A DNA stretch of 10,551 bases, from NCBI GenBank assembly GCA_964439955.1, contig CAYTPX010000048.1:1-10551 (forward strand). The letters are read 5' to 3'. The translations under genes were made by a program, and so were the position numbers. The stretch is from UBA1794 sp964439955. Its GTDB lineage: Bacteria; Bacteroidota; Bacteroidia; Bacteroidales; Bacteroidaceae. Shown here in pieces: positions 1 to 7,800 of this stretch. Below the pieces are notes generated by a model. It was not told where the DNA came from, ran no database searches, and worked only from the letters and a program-made list of their open reading frames with translations. How positions within the stretch are numbered: the first letter of the stretch is position 1; each line of letters opens with the position of its first letter.

Positions 1-871
1 CCCCGGCCACCCCGCTTTGCGTGGCATCTTCGCTCTCGGAAACTGCTTGTGCCGCCATGATGGCGAAAAAGAAATCCGAAGCCCCGTCTGCGGAAGTATT
101 GTTATTGTAGAGTTCGACGGCTTCCGCAATCAGGTTGTCAAGCTCGGTTTTATCGACGCCGTAGTAGACAAGCCTGATATTGTCAAGGTAGAGTTTTGCG
201 CCATTTGCAGAGCCTCCCGTCGAGGTGGTGAACCCTACGCTGATTTTGCCCGGGGTGTTGTCCTCGTCCACTGTAAACCGCACGGCATAAGTACCCCACG
301 TCCCTTGTTCAAAGGTCATCTGGGTACTGTATGTGGCTGTGCCTGATTCCGGTACGAACCCCGTGAAGTTGACTGCGATGCCGGTAGCCGAATTGGCATT
401 GTAGGCATCATATTGCAATTCGTATGTGCCGCTCGGGAGGGTTACGTCTTGCGTGATGATGGCATCATCGCCCCATCCGGCGGACATGTGCAGGCAGGCA
501 CCCTCTGAACTGCCGTTGATGTCGGCAGAAGGGGGTGTCGTGCCGTTCAAGCCTTCGCTGGAGGCTGTTGTCATACCGTAGGGGGCGGTCGCGATTTGTA
601 CGGCGTTGTTGCTCATATCGACTTCTTCGGACCATTCGGGTATGTCGTAAATCCAGCCGTCACTACCCGTTGTCTGAAGTCCGGTCAATCGGGTAGCCGA
701 GCTATTTTTAGTACCGTCCGAAATGAAAGTAATGGGTTCAGTGTCAAATCCTGCGTTCTTCAGGTTCGTGCTTGTCACGTCTTCTCCGTCTTGCGCGCAC
801 AGGGCGGGGGTAATGTGTAGCATTCCTGCGCCAAGGAGCGCGGCGCACAAGTAGTGTAATGGTTTGTTCAT
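1..871 (-). CDS. Secreted carbohydrate-binding-like protein, 5' part only (paralogue of the 1039-residue protein)
   Basis: An open frame starts at the ATG at 871-869 and runs without a stop to the left edge, giving 290 visible residues. Residues 1-26 are a signal peptide (basic start, hydrophobic core, probable cut after LCA), so the product is exported. Residues about 35-237 form a beta-rich module that starts with a NAGFD-type motif and closes with LDNIRLVYYG, the pattern of CBM4/9-like jelly-roll binding modules. Residues about 239-290 begin a helical FIVAR-like module (KTELDNLIAEA). The start is supported by the match to the next gene upstream, whose signal peptide is almost the same. Compared with that paralogue the beta module is 16 residues longer and clearly diverged, while both ends are close to identical. 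A TAnnTTTG promoter lies about 100 bp upstream of the start. Function is inferred: surface or secreted glycan binding or adhesion. The missing C-terminus could carry a catalytic domain. Confidence 0.88.
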   Translation of the reverse strand, partial: MNKPLHYLCAALLGAGMLHITPALCAQDGEDVTSTNLKNAGFDTEPITFISDGTKNSSATRLTGLQTTGSDGWIYDIPEWSEEVDMSNNAVQIATAPYGMTTASSEGLNGTTPPSADINGSSEGACLHMSAGWGDDAIITQDVTLPSGTYELQYDAYNANSATGIAVNFTGFVPESGTATYSTQMTFEQGTWGTYAVRFTVDEDNTPGKISVGFTTSTGGSANGAKLYLDNIRLVYYGVDKTELDNLIAEAVELYNNNTSADGASDFFFAIMAAQAVSESEDATQSGVAG

Positions 872-970
872 AGTAATAATGGTTGGTTATGATAAGTTTG
901 TGAAGGTTTTGCTTTCCCGGGAAGCCTCCCTGCTTTCGGGCGGCAGTGCCGCATCGGGGGAAGGAAAGGC
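872..970 (-). promoter_or_regulatory. 5' leader of the partial left-hand gene
   Basis: This is the stretch between the predicted transcription start (near 970) and the ATG. It holds a short hairpin (940-944 with 948-952, loop AGT) and a perfect 10-bp palindrome TTCCCGGGAA at 914-923. Next to the ATG it becomes A/T-rich (ATTATTACT before the ATG) with no Shine-Dalgarno, as is usual in Bacteroidota. The same elements occur in the same order in the leader of the 1039-residue gene. The conservation may simply reflect recent duplication, so a regulatory role for the RNA structure is only possible. Confidence 0.45.
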
Positions 971-976
971 ACGTGG

Positions 977-984
977 CAAATATA
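977..984 (-). promoter_or_regulatory. Bacteroidota -7 promoter element, TATATTTG
   Basis: Read on the minus strand the sequence is TATATTTG, a full match to the TAnnTTTG -7 consensus of the Bacteroidota primary sigma factor. Transcription would start about 6-8 bp further left, near 970, giving a leader of about 99 nt. No clear TTG-type -33 box is visible; instead a purine-rich tract precedes the element. The same element with the same flanks precedes the 1039-residue gene. Confidence 0.65.
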
Positions 985-1118
985 AGAAAAGTTTCCACCT
1001 TTTCCTTTGTACAGGCTGTAAATTCCCCGGGAAAGGCTCGTTTTAACTATTGTTATGTTCCCGTCCCGTGCCCGCTGCACTCGGGTTCATTGTCTTGCCC
1101 GGCAAAGGGGAAAAGGGA

Positions 1119-1154
1119 AAGCCCCTGCGCTTTCTGGAAAAAGTGCGGGGGCTT
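1119..1154. terminator. GC-rich hairpin, probable terminator or promoter-insulating structure
   Basis: The arms 1119-1133 and 1140-1154 pair over 15 positions, two of them G-T wobbles, around a six-base loop. The hairpin lies between the end of the 1039-residue gene and the promoter of the gene to the left. It corresponds to the perfect hairpin at 4751-4788 and sits at a similar distance upstream of the next -7 element. There is no good T-run on the minus side, so rho-independent termination is likely but unproven. Confidence 0.5.
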
Positions 1155-1170
1155 CCTGTCGTTTCTGCGG

Positions 1171-2108
1171 GCGTTTTCCGCCGTCCCGTGCGGCGCTTCC
1201 CGGGGGAAGGGCAGGGGCGGGGCTTCCGCCCCTGCCGGGTTTGTGTCCCGCGGCCGCAAGGCCGGGGGAGGTTTTATTGTGCGATGACCACCTTCCCGTT
1301 GGCCACGTACTTGCCTGCGGGCAGGGCGACGAACTCACTGCCGCCTGCGCTGACGCGCACGGACTGGAGGAGCATGCCGTCGATGCTGTAGACGTTCACG
1401 GTGCAGTCCTTGGCGCTTTCGATGCGCAGGCCGCCGTCGGCGGTGTAGACGGTGATGTCTTGCGTGCGGTCGGCAAGGGCTTCCTCGATGCCGGGCAGGG
1501 CGGTGATGGTGCCGTCGCCGGCGTTAATGATGGAGAGCGTTTGCGGTGCCGACTGCGGGTCTTGGTCCACCGTGGCGAAAGCCTGGAAGGAGGCGATGGC
1601 CTGGATGCTGTCTTGGACGAATTCGCTGCCTTCCTTGTTGAGCGCGTAGTAGGTCTTCCCGTCTGCGGCGGGCAGGCTGTCGGACGCGCCACCGAAGTAA
1701 CCGGTGAGGTTGTATTCACTTCCGGCCTGTTCCTGCAAGTCGGTGGCGGCGATGGCACTACCCGTGAAGGTGATGTCGCCGGGGATGTTGTAGAATGCCT
1801 CGTAGTATTCCTCGTCGTTGGGCACGAGCATCAGGTACGGCACGTTGGCCTTGATTTCCGTGGCGGGGCTGAGGTCGCCGTCTTCGTCGATGGCATAGAG
1901 CCAGAAGGGATGGGCGTTGGCCTCGTCCGTGTCGTCTACCCCGTCGTCAAAGCTGCCGTCCGTGACGGGAAGGAGCGTTATGGTGCTGCCATCCTTTACG
2001 GACGTAATGCTTTCCACGTCATAGGGGAGGCAGATGGTCTGCCATCCGCGTGAGTTTTCGTAGTTCGCGGTACTGTCTTCGCCATTGCTGAATGCCGCGC
2101 GGGTGTAG
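1171..2108 (-). repeat. Left copy of ~940-bp direct repeat (C-terminal module plus 3' hairpin)
   Basis: This stretch covers the last ~278 codons of the 1039-residue gene and about 100 bp of its 3' flank. It matches 9321-10257 in the same orientation. By eye 1274-1485 and 1602-1943 show no differences at all from the other copy (offset 8149). Differences cluster at 1486-1601 and beyond 1944, and the match is lost beyond codon 762. Confidence 0.9.
1210..1236 (-). terminator. GC-rich 3' hairpin of the 1039-residue gene
   Basis: A perfect 11-bp stem (1210-1220 with 1226-1236, loop GGCTT) begins 38 bp after the stop codon on the minus strand. The T-run expected of a classical intrinsic terminator is missing; CTTCCCCCGGGAAG follows. 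The same hairpin follows the stop codon of the right-hand partial gene (9359-9385), so it travels with that 3' end. Confidence 0.5.
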
Positions 2109-4393
2109 CTTGCAGATGTGGCAGCGTCCACGGTGGCATCGAACGGCTCTTGGTCGTCGAGGACAAGCGTTTGGTTGGTTTTTGTGAGCACTACGTTGTC
2201 GATGACGAGCCAGTTGCAATATGCCCCGGTTGCTTTGAGGCCTACTTCAAGAGTCCCGTCGGTCACCCTGACGTTTTCCACGGTGTAAATTTGGCTGTTG
2301 GGCGTGCTCCACGTGATGGGCACTGCCGTTTCCACGCCGTTGGCATAGAAGACCACGCCGGTTTTGTCTTGGCTTGAGCTGTTGGCTTCTTCATATACGG
2401 CAAATGCGGCGCACGACAAGGTATAAACGCCATTGGGCACGTCCGTGACGGCTTGGTAGATGGTGATATTCCGCTTGCTTCCGTCGTATCTGTCATTCCA
2501 GTGTTCAAGAGCCGTGCCGTCCATCCCCAAGTATTGGCCGCCGGAAACGTCGAGGGTCTGCCAATCTCCGTCCAGGCTGGTCTCCAGCTTCCACGCGGAA
2601 GCGTCCATGTCTTCAATGGTCATGTCGGCTTCTATGATAAACCGGGTCATGTCGCCGCTGATGATGAGGCTGGGGGATACTTCATCGTGTGCGGCCTTCA
2701 ATGCCGCGATTTCCTCGCTAAAGTCGTCTTTTTCCGCGGCTTCATACGCTTCCCCGGCAGCCGAAACCGCACCGGTGAGGACTTCTGGCAAGCCGCCGAG
2801 GTAGTTTTCGGGGGCGTAGCTGTCGATAACGGCCTTAAAGGCGCTGTACACTTCGATGGAAGCCTGGGCGCTCTCGATGGCAGCCTTCAGTTCCTCTATC
2901 GCTTCCTCGAGCCCTTCGGGCGTGGATGCTTCTTCAAATGCGGTGATGGCCGCGTTGAGCGTGTCCAATACCGTGCCTTGCATCTTTTCCCCGGCCAAGG
3001 ATTGGGCCTCGTCCATCAGCTCTTGGTAGTAGGGTTTGAGGTCTTCGGCATTGTTCCCCAAGTAGGCGAGCCGGAAATAGTCCGCGCGCGGGAAGTTGGA
3101 CGTGCCGTTTTCTGCCACGACCCCTATTGTGAGTGTCCCTTCCTCCGTGACGAGGGCGCGGACCGTGTAGTCCCCTAATTCGCCGATGGCGGTACGTTCT
3201 TCATTGGCGACAAGGTAAAACCCGTCCCCGCCGTAGCGTCCGGCCGCGGTCAGCTCGTAGATGCCTTGCGGAAGCCCCGTGAGTTCTTGCGTTACGGAGA
3301 AGTCGGGGACCGTGCTGGTGCTGGACACCCAATATTGGAGGTATGCGGTACCGTCCCCGTAGTCCTCAAATTCATCCTCGCGGTTCGTGCGGATGCAGAA
3401 TTCCGAGCTGGATGTGCCCGTCTTTGTCCAGCCCGTAAAGGTCTGGTCCCTGTCGCCGCTGTTTGTCTCGAACCCCGCATTGGCAATCAGGCTGCTCATG
3501 TCAAGCGGGTTTTCCTCGCTGGCGATTCCGAAGCGGAACTGCGCAATGGCTTCCTGGAGCGCGGCTATCGCCCCGGCCACCCCGCTTTGCGTGGCATTCA
3601 CGTCATCGGAAACTTCTTGTGCCGCTTGGATGGCGGAATAAAAGTCCGAAGCCCCGTCTGCGGAGCTGTTGGCTTCGTAAAGTCCGGTGGCCTCCGCAAT
3701 CAGGGAATCAAGCTCGGTTTTATCGACGCCGTAGTAGATGAGCCTGATGTTGTCTACCGCCAATTTCCCGTTGGAGGAAGCGCCGTTTGAGTTGCCAAGC
3801 AGGCCGATGCTGATGTAGCCCTCCGTGTTCTCTTCTTCTATGGTAAAGGAAACGGTACGCCGTTGCCATGAATCGGAAAAGGATGTCTCCGTGTCGTAAA
3901 CGGCTGTGCCGGAATCGGGGACAAACCCGAAATAGTTGGCTTGGATGTTCCCGTCCGTGTATTGGTTGATGACCTCGTATTGTAATTCATACTTCCCTCC
4001 GGGCAGTGTGACCGCCTGCCCTAACTGGATGGTAGAGCCCCATGATCCGGACATCATGAAGACGGCCCCGTTGCTTTCCTCGTTTATGTCGCTGGCGGGG
4101 GGCTGGACTGAGTTAAAGACATCGGGGAGTGATGAGAAAGTGATGCCGTAGTTTACGGTGATGCACCGTCCCCAGCTGCCGATTGAGTTGGTGAGTGTCC
4201 AGGATTCCGGAAGATACATGCGTTCAGTCCCTGCCCACGACTCGTCGGTGGCGGTAGGGTTGTTGTCAAATCCTGCGTTCTGCAGGTACTTGTCCGTTAC
4301 GTCGGTTCCTTCCTGTGCGCACAGGGGAGGTGTGGTGTGCAGCATGCCGGCGCCCAAGAGCGCGGCGCACAGGTAGTGTAATGTTTTGTTCAT
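1274..4393 (-). CDS. Exported multidomain carbohydrate-binding-like protein with type IX secretion sorting tail
   Basis: The product has 1039 residues. Residues 1-26 are a signal peptide with a probable cut after LCA; no lipobox is present. Residues 31-222 form a jelly-roll-like module ending VDNIRLIYYG. Residues 224-288 are a helical FIVAR-like spacer with the typical NATQ...AIAALQEAI pattern. Residues 299-446 form a second beta-sandwich (NAGFE at the start, RADYFRLAYLG at the end). Residues 448-575 are helical and rich in Ala and Glu. Residues 576-738 form a third beta-sandwich ending WLVIDNVVLTK. Residues 760-960 form the beta-rich region found in many Prevotella-type surface proteins (RGWQTICLPYDV). 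Residues about 975-1039 look like a Por-secretion tail (VYSIDGMLLQS, then LPAGKYV and a closing KVVIAQ). I see no catalytic glutamate motif, so binding or adhesion is more likely than hydrolysis. That role, and export by the type IX system, are inferences from domain patterns. The last ~278 codons are shared with the right-hand partial gene and the first ~274 with the left-hand one. Confidence 0.92.
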   Translation of the reverse strand: MNKTLHYLCAALLGAGMLHTTPPLCAQEGTDVTDKYLQNAGFDNNPTATDESWAGTERMYLPESWTLTNSIGSWGRCITVNYGITFSSLPDVFNSVQPPASDINEESNGAVFMMSGSWGSTIQLGQAVTLPGGKYELQYEVINQYTDGNIQANYFGFVPDSGTAVYDTETSFSDSWQRRTVSFTIEEENTEGYISIGLLGNSNGASSNGKLAVDNIRLIYYGVDKTELDSLIAEATGLYEANSSADGASDFYSAIQAAQEVSDDVNATQSGVAGAIAALQEAIAQFRFGIASEENPLDMSSLIANAGFETNSGDRDQTFTGWTKTGTSSSEFCIRTNREDEFEDYGDGTAYLQYWVSSTSTVPDFSVTQELTGLPQGIYELTAAGRYGGDGFYLVANEERTAIGELGDYTVRALVTEEGTLTIGVVAENGTSNFPRADYFRLAYLGNNAEDLKPYYQELMDEAQSLAGEKMQGTVLDTLNAAITAFEEASTPEGLEEAIEELKAAIESAQASIEVYSAFKAVIDSYAPENYLGGLPEVLTGAVSAAGEAYEAAEKDDFSEEIAALKAAHDEVSPSLIISGDMTRFIIEADMTIEDMDASAWKLETSLDGDWQTLDVSGGQYLGMDGTALEHWNDRYDGSKRNITIYQAVTDVPNGVYTLSCAAFAVYEEANSSSQDKTGVVFYANGVETAVPITWSTPNSQIYTVENVRVTDGTLEVGLKATGAYCNWLVIDNVVLTKTNQTLVLDDQEPFDATVDAATSASYTRAAFSNGEDSTANYENSRGWQTICLPYDVESITSVKDGSTITLLPVTDGSFDDGVDDTDEANAHPFWLYAIDEDGDLSPATEIKANVPYLMLVPNDEEYYEAFYNIPGDITFTGSAIAATDLQEQAGSEYNLTGYFGGASDSLPAADGKTYYALNKEGSEFVQDSIQAIASFQAFATVDQDPQSAPQTLSIINAGDGTITALPGIEEALADRTQDITVYTADGGLRIESAKDCTVNVYSIDGMLLQSVRVSAGGSEFVALPAGKYVANGKVVIAQ

Positions 4394-4602
4394 AATAATA
4401 ATGGTTAGTTATGGTAAGTTTGTGAAGGTTTGGCTTTGCTGTTTGCCCGCCCGTGTTTTCTGGTATCGGCTGTGTGTGCCTGGGGATTCTAAGGCCGGGG
4501 AACGCCCGGAGGGGATTGTGCCTGTTGGCAGGCCGGGCTGGCGCTTTTCCCGGGAAGCCCCCGGCTTTCGGGCGGCAGTGCCGCATTGGGGGAAGGAAAG
4601 AC
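4394..4602 (-). promoter_or_regulatory. Long 5' leader of the 1039-residue gene
   Basis: The leader runs from the predicted start near 4602 to the ATG, about 209 nt. It has the same landmarks as the leader at 872-970: the short hairpin (4572-4576 with 4580-4584), the palindrome TTCCCGGGAA at 4547-4556, and an A/T-rich ATTATTATT run just before the ATG. About 108 bp at roughly 4438-4545 have no counterpart in the other leader; I see no coding sequence in them. No riboswitch family is recognised. The rest of this 478-bp gap holds the promoter, the hairpin at 4751-4788 and the 3' flank of the hydrolase gene. Confidence 0.45.
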
Positions 4603-4608
4603 GCGTGG

Positions 4609-4616
4609 CAAATATA
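4609..4616 (-). promoter_or_regulatory. Bacteroidota -7 promoter element, TATATTTG
   Basis: The minus-strand sequence TATATTTG fits the TAnnTTTG consensus in full, and the purine-rich tract to its right (GGAAACTTTTCC) is shared with the element at 977-984. It would start transcription near 4602 and drive the 1039-residue gene. A -33 box is not evident. Confidence 0.65.
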
Positions 4617-4750
4617 GGAAAAGTTTCCACCTTTTCCTTTGGCCGGGCTGTAAATCCCCGCGGGAAGGCTTGTTTTTAACCATTGTTATGTTTCCGCCCC
4701 GTGCCCGCCGCGCCCGGGGGCATCGTCTTGTGCGGCGAGGGGGAAAAGGG

Positions 4751-4788
4751 AAAGCCCCTGCACTTTCCGGAAAAAGTGCAGGGGCTTT
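4751..4788. terminator. Perfect 16-bp hairpin after the hydrolase gene
   Basis: The arms 4751-4766 (AAAGCCCCTGCACTTT) and 4773-4788 (AAAGTGCAGGGGCTTT) pair perfectly around a six-base loop. The stem ends in A/T pairs and is followed by CCCTTTT on the minus strand and CTTTCTTT on the plus strand. It lies about 85 bp after the stop of the glycoside hydrolase gene and about 135 bp before the promoter of the next gene. A terminator is the best reading. A weaker copy lies at 1119-1154. Confidence 0.7.
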
Positions 4789-4871
4789 CTTTCGTTCCCG
4801 CCGGTGCTTTTCCCCCGGGGCGGAAAGGCTTCCGGGGCAAGTGTGCGGCGTAGGGCAAGGCGTGTGCCGCA

Positions 4872-7800
4872 TCAGGGCTGCACAAAGCGCAGCGTGCCGA
4901 TCCCGTCGATGTGGAGGAGGTAGACTCCCGTGGCGAGGTGGCTGGTGGAAATGTAGCCTTCGGCCTGCAGGTGTTGCTCCACGACGATTCCCGCGGGCGT
5001 GAGTATGCGGCAGGAGTAGCGGCTTCCCTCGGGCAGGACGATGCGTCCTTCCTCGATGCTCAGCCCTGCGGCCGTGATGGCGCTTATGCCGTCGGTGTAT
5101 TGCAGCGGCAGGGAGTATTCCACCTCGCTGCTGTACCGCGTCTCCCCTTGCGTCTCCACTTTCAGGCGGTAGGTGGTTTGCCCGCTGCCCGCCTCGCTGA
5201 AGGGGAGCGTCACGCTGAAGCTCTCCGAGTCGTAGCGGCTGCGGTCCAGCTCGGTGTAGAGGGTTTGCCACTCGTCGGGGTTGTCTTCCGGCTTGTACTG
5301 GAGTACCAGACTGTCGGTAAGGTCTACGTTCGGGTTGGTGAACGTGAAGGTGAGCGTCTGTTCCGTCTCGTCGGCTTCCAGCCCGAGCTCCACGTCTTTC
5401 ACCGAGGGCGTCCACCAGTGCGGGATATACTGCACGTCGGCGTTATAGGCGAAGGTCGATTTGTTGTCGCGGTAGACCTGCCCGGCGGGGGTCACCCAGC
5501 CGTCGTCGGTGTTTATCACTGCGCGGTAGTAGGAATCCCAGTTGTAAATCGAGTAACGCTCCACGTACCGGCACGTGTCAAGCACTTCGAGTATGGACAC
5601 GATGGCCGCACGTTGTTGTTCGAGCTTCGCGCTGTATCCGTCCGGCCAGCTCTCGGTTGTCCAGCTTGCGCCGTTGTTCCATTCCGTAATCCAGATGGGG
5701 CGTTTCGTGGTTTCGTAGATGGTTTTCAGCTGTTGGTACCAGGCGCTGGCGTTGGCCATCTCGTTGGTTCCCCAGTAAGCGTGGATTGCCACGAAGTCGC
5801 AGCGGTAGGCCATGTCGTCCACGTGCCCTATGTATTGGTAAAGCCACGACATGTCGGTGGGCGAAGGCGAGCCGATGCGCATGCCGCTCTCTTGGAAGTC
5901 GGGCGTGAGGGTGCAGGCCGTCCATGCGCCCGTGGTGCCGCCGCAGGTGCACTTGTCCGAGGTGTGCTGTTCCGAGTGCTCAGGCTCGTTGATGCCCAGC
6001 ACGTGGGTGCTCTCCTCCAGTGCGTTGATTTGGCTCCACGAAGGCCAGTAGCGGTGCTGCTTGATGGGTATGTATTCTGTGTCTTCCGTGGTGGAACGGT
6101 CCGCGCTCCATGTGTAGAACCACGTGGCGCGCATCTTGAGGCACTCCTCGGCTATGGAGCTGTTGCTGTTCGTGCTGCACCATCCTTTCTTCGACACATA
6201 GTTCCATTTCCTGATGTGTATGGATGAAATCCGCCCGTCGAGCGCGGCAGGCAGTTCGGGGAAGAGCAGGTCTTCGTGGTCGGCCACGAAGACGCGGCTG
6301 TATCCCGCCCCGTCGGCGTCGGAGGCAAGGCAGGCCATGTATCCGCGGCGCAGGATGAAGCTGCGGCAGGAGTTGGCGTCCGATTCCAGGTTGTGCTTCC
6401 CTAACCCGTAGGTCATGGCATCGCCGCCATAGAGCTGCCCGGTGTAGGCCTCGAAAGGCTCGTAGCTGTCCCCGTGGGGTATGAGGACGCCGCCGTTCAG
6501 GTATATGGCCACCCGGCAGTTCTCGTTCTTCACCGCTTGCTCCCCGTCGATGGTGATGAAGCCGAGGGTGGAGCTGATGACTTCGGAGGGCAGGGTGTTG
6601 TCGAAGATGATCCAGGCGTCCCCGTCGGTGATGTTGAAGGAGCCCGACTCGATGGGCGAGTCTTCACGTTCGATGTGCAAGTCCACCGGCGTGTCGAGCG
6701 TGGCGTTCTGCCCGCGCGCGAAGTACACGTACCGTTCCGCGCGGCCATACTTGTTGTAGATTACCCCGCCGGGAGCCACGGCTTCCGTGGAGCTTACGAT
6801 TTCCGGCATGACCGCGGCGTAGTAGTCCTTGCCGACCAGTGTCCACCCGGCTTCCCCGGAGCTGCTGGACGAGCTTGTGCCCGAGAGCTCGAGGGCTACG
6901 GATGCCACGAGTTGTTCGCCGGCATAGACGGTAACGTCCTCGGACGTGAAGACGAAGCGCCATGCGGCCCCGTAAAAGTCCTGCGTGAGGTTGTCGAAAG
7001 TGGCGGCGCTGTCCCCGTCAACCAGCAGCGCTTTTGCGGTGAAGGTGAAGCGCGTCTCGCGGCCCAGCGCGTTGCGCACGACCATTCCTGCCGCGGCATC
7101 GTCCGAGGTGAGCTGCACCTCGTTGAGCGCGAGGGTAAAGGTTTCGCCCGTGGGGAAGGCCATGGAGGTGAAAGAGAGCTCCTCCTCGTTGGCCGAACGG
7201 AATTCGTCGATGGCCGTTTGCAGCGTCTCCAGCGCGCTGGAGAGCACCGCCTCGTCGTCAAGGGTGGCCGTGTCGTAGGCGGCTTGCGCCTCGGCGACGG
7301 CTGCTTGCAGGGCGTCCTTCAGCTCATCGTCGGGGTAGGCCGGGTCGTCCAGCAGGGAGGTTGCCTCCTCGATCAGCTCGGCGAGCCCCAGCCGGTAGAG
7401 GGCGTCGCGGGCCTCGTCGAGGGGGAATTCGGCTTCGGTGAGCTGCCAGGTACTGTACGTGCCCAGGCTTTTGTCGGTAAAGACGCTGATGTACGTGCTC
7501 TCGTCGTTGCCCTCGTCGCAGCCTAGGTAGAGCCCGTTGTTGCGGTTGCATAGCCACCCGTCGTACCCTTCGCCTATGGTCCAGAGGGCGCGGTTGCCCA
7601 CGTCGTCGGGCGAGCCGGTGAAGGTCGTGCTGTACGTGCCGGAGCTGGCCAGGTAGGCGCCGCTGCTCTTCTGGCGCAGGCGGTAGTAGCCGTCGCTGGT
7701 GGCCTCGGCCACGAACACGTAAGTCAGCGAGTCGTTCGTCCCCTCCGCCGAGATTCCGGGCGTGGAGGCGTCGTCCTTCTGCCCGAGCAGGCGGGCGTAG

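Larger units (their letters stand above)
1..1154 (-). repeat. Left copy of duplicated 5' unit (hairpin, promoter, leader, first modules)
   Basis: This region is homologous to 3571-4788. Bases 1-27 match 3571-3597 exactly, and the signal-peptide and leader sequences around 860-930 and 4380-4436 are nearly the same. The stretch coding for the first beta module is more diverged and carries a 48-bp length difference. The copy continues beyond the left edge. Conserved ends with a diverged centre suggest duplication followed by unequal change or local exchange. Confidence 0.8.
3571..4788 (-). repeat. Right copy of duplicated 5' unit
   Basis: This is the partner of 1-1154. It spans the hairpin at 4751-4788, the TATATTTG promoter, the leader, the signal peptide, the first beta module and part of the helical spacer of the 1039-residue gene. 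Relative to the left copy it carries about 108 extra base pairs in the leader (about 4438-4545) and lacks 48 bp within the first beta module. Confidence 0.8.

Noticed and set aside
872..1273. Regularly spaced short palindromes, considered as a CRISPR-like or integron-like array
   Set aside because: There is no repeat-spacer periodicity, no cas or integrase gene, and the palindromes are part of promoter and terminator units.
1171..2108. Possible transposon or insertion sequence as the cause of the long repeat
   Set aside because: There is no transposase frame, no terminal inverted repeat and no target duplication; the repeat starts inside coding sequence and keeps the reading frame, which fits gene duplication and conversion.
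4489..5415. Minus-strand frame of 308 codons across the gap and the end of the hydrolase gene
   Set aside because: It is out of frame with the hydrolase gene, rich in Arg/Pro/Gly/His as shadow frames are, and runs through the hairpin and promoter region of the next gene.
4911..6227. Long plus-strand open frame (438 codons) opposite the hydrolase gene, and similar long plus-strand frames at 1055-2053, 6474-7526 and 9390-10511
   Set aside because: They lie wholly or mainly opposite strongly supported minus-strand genes, are low-complexity in Val/Gly/Arg, have no domain motifs, and follow from GC-rich codon use that removes stops on the other strand.
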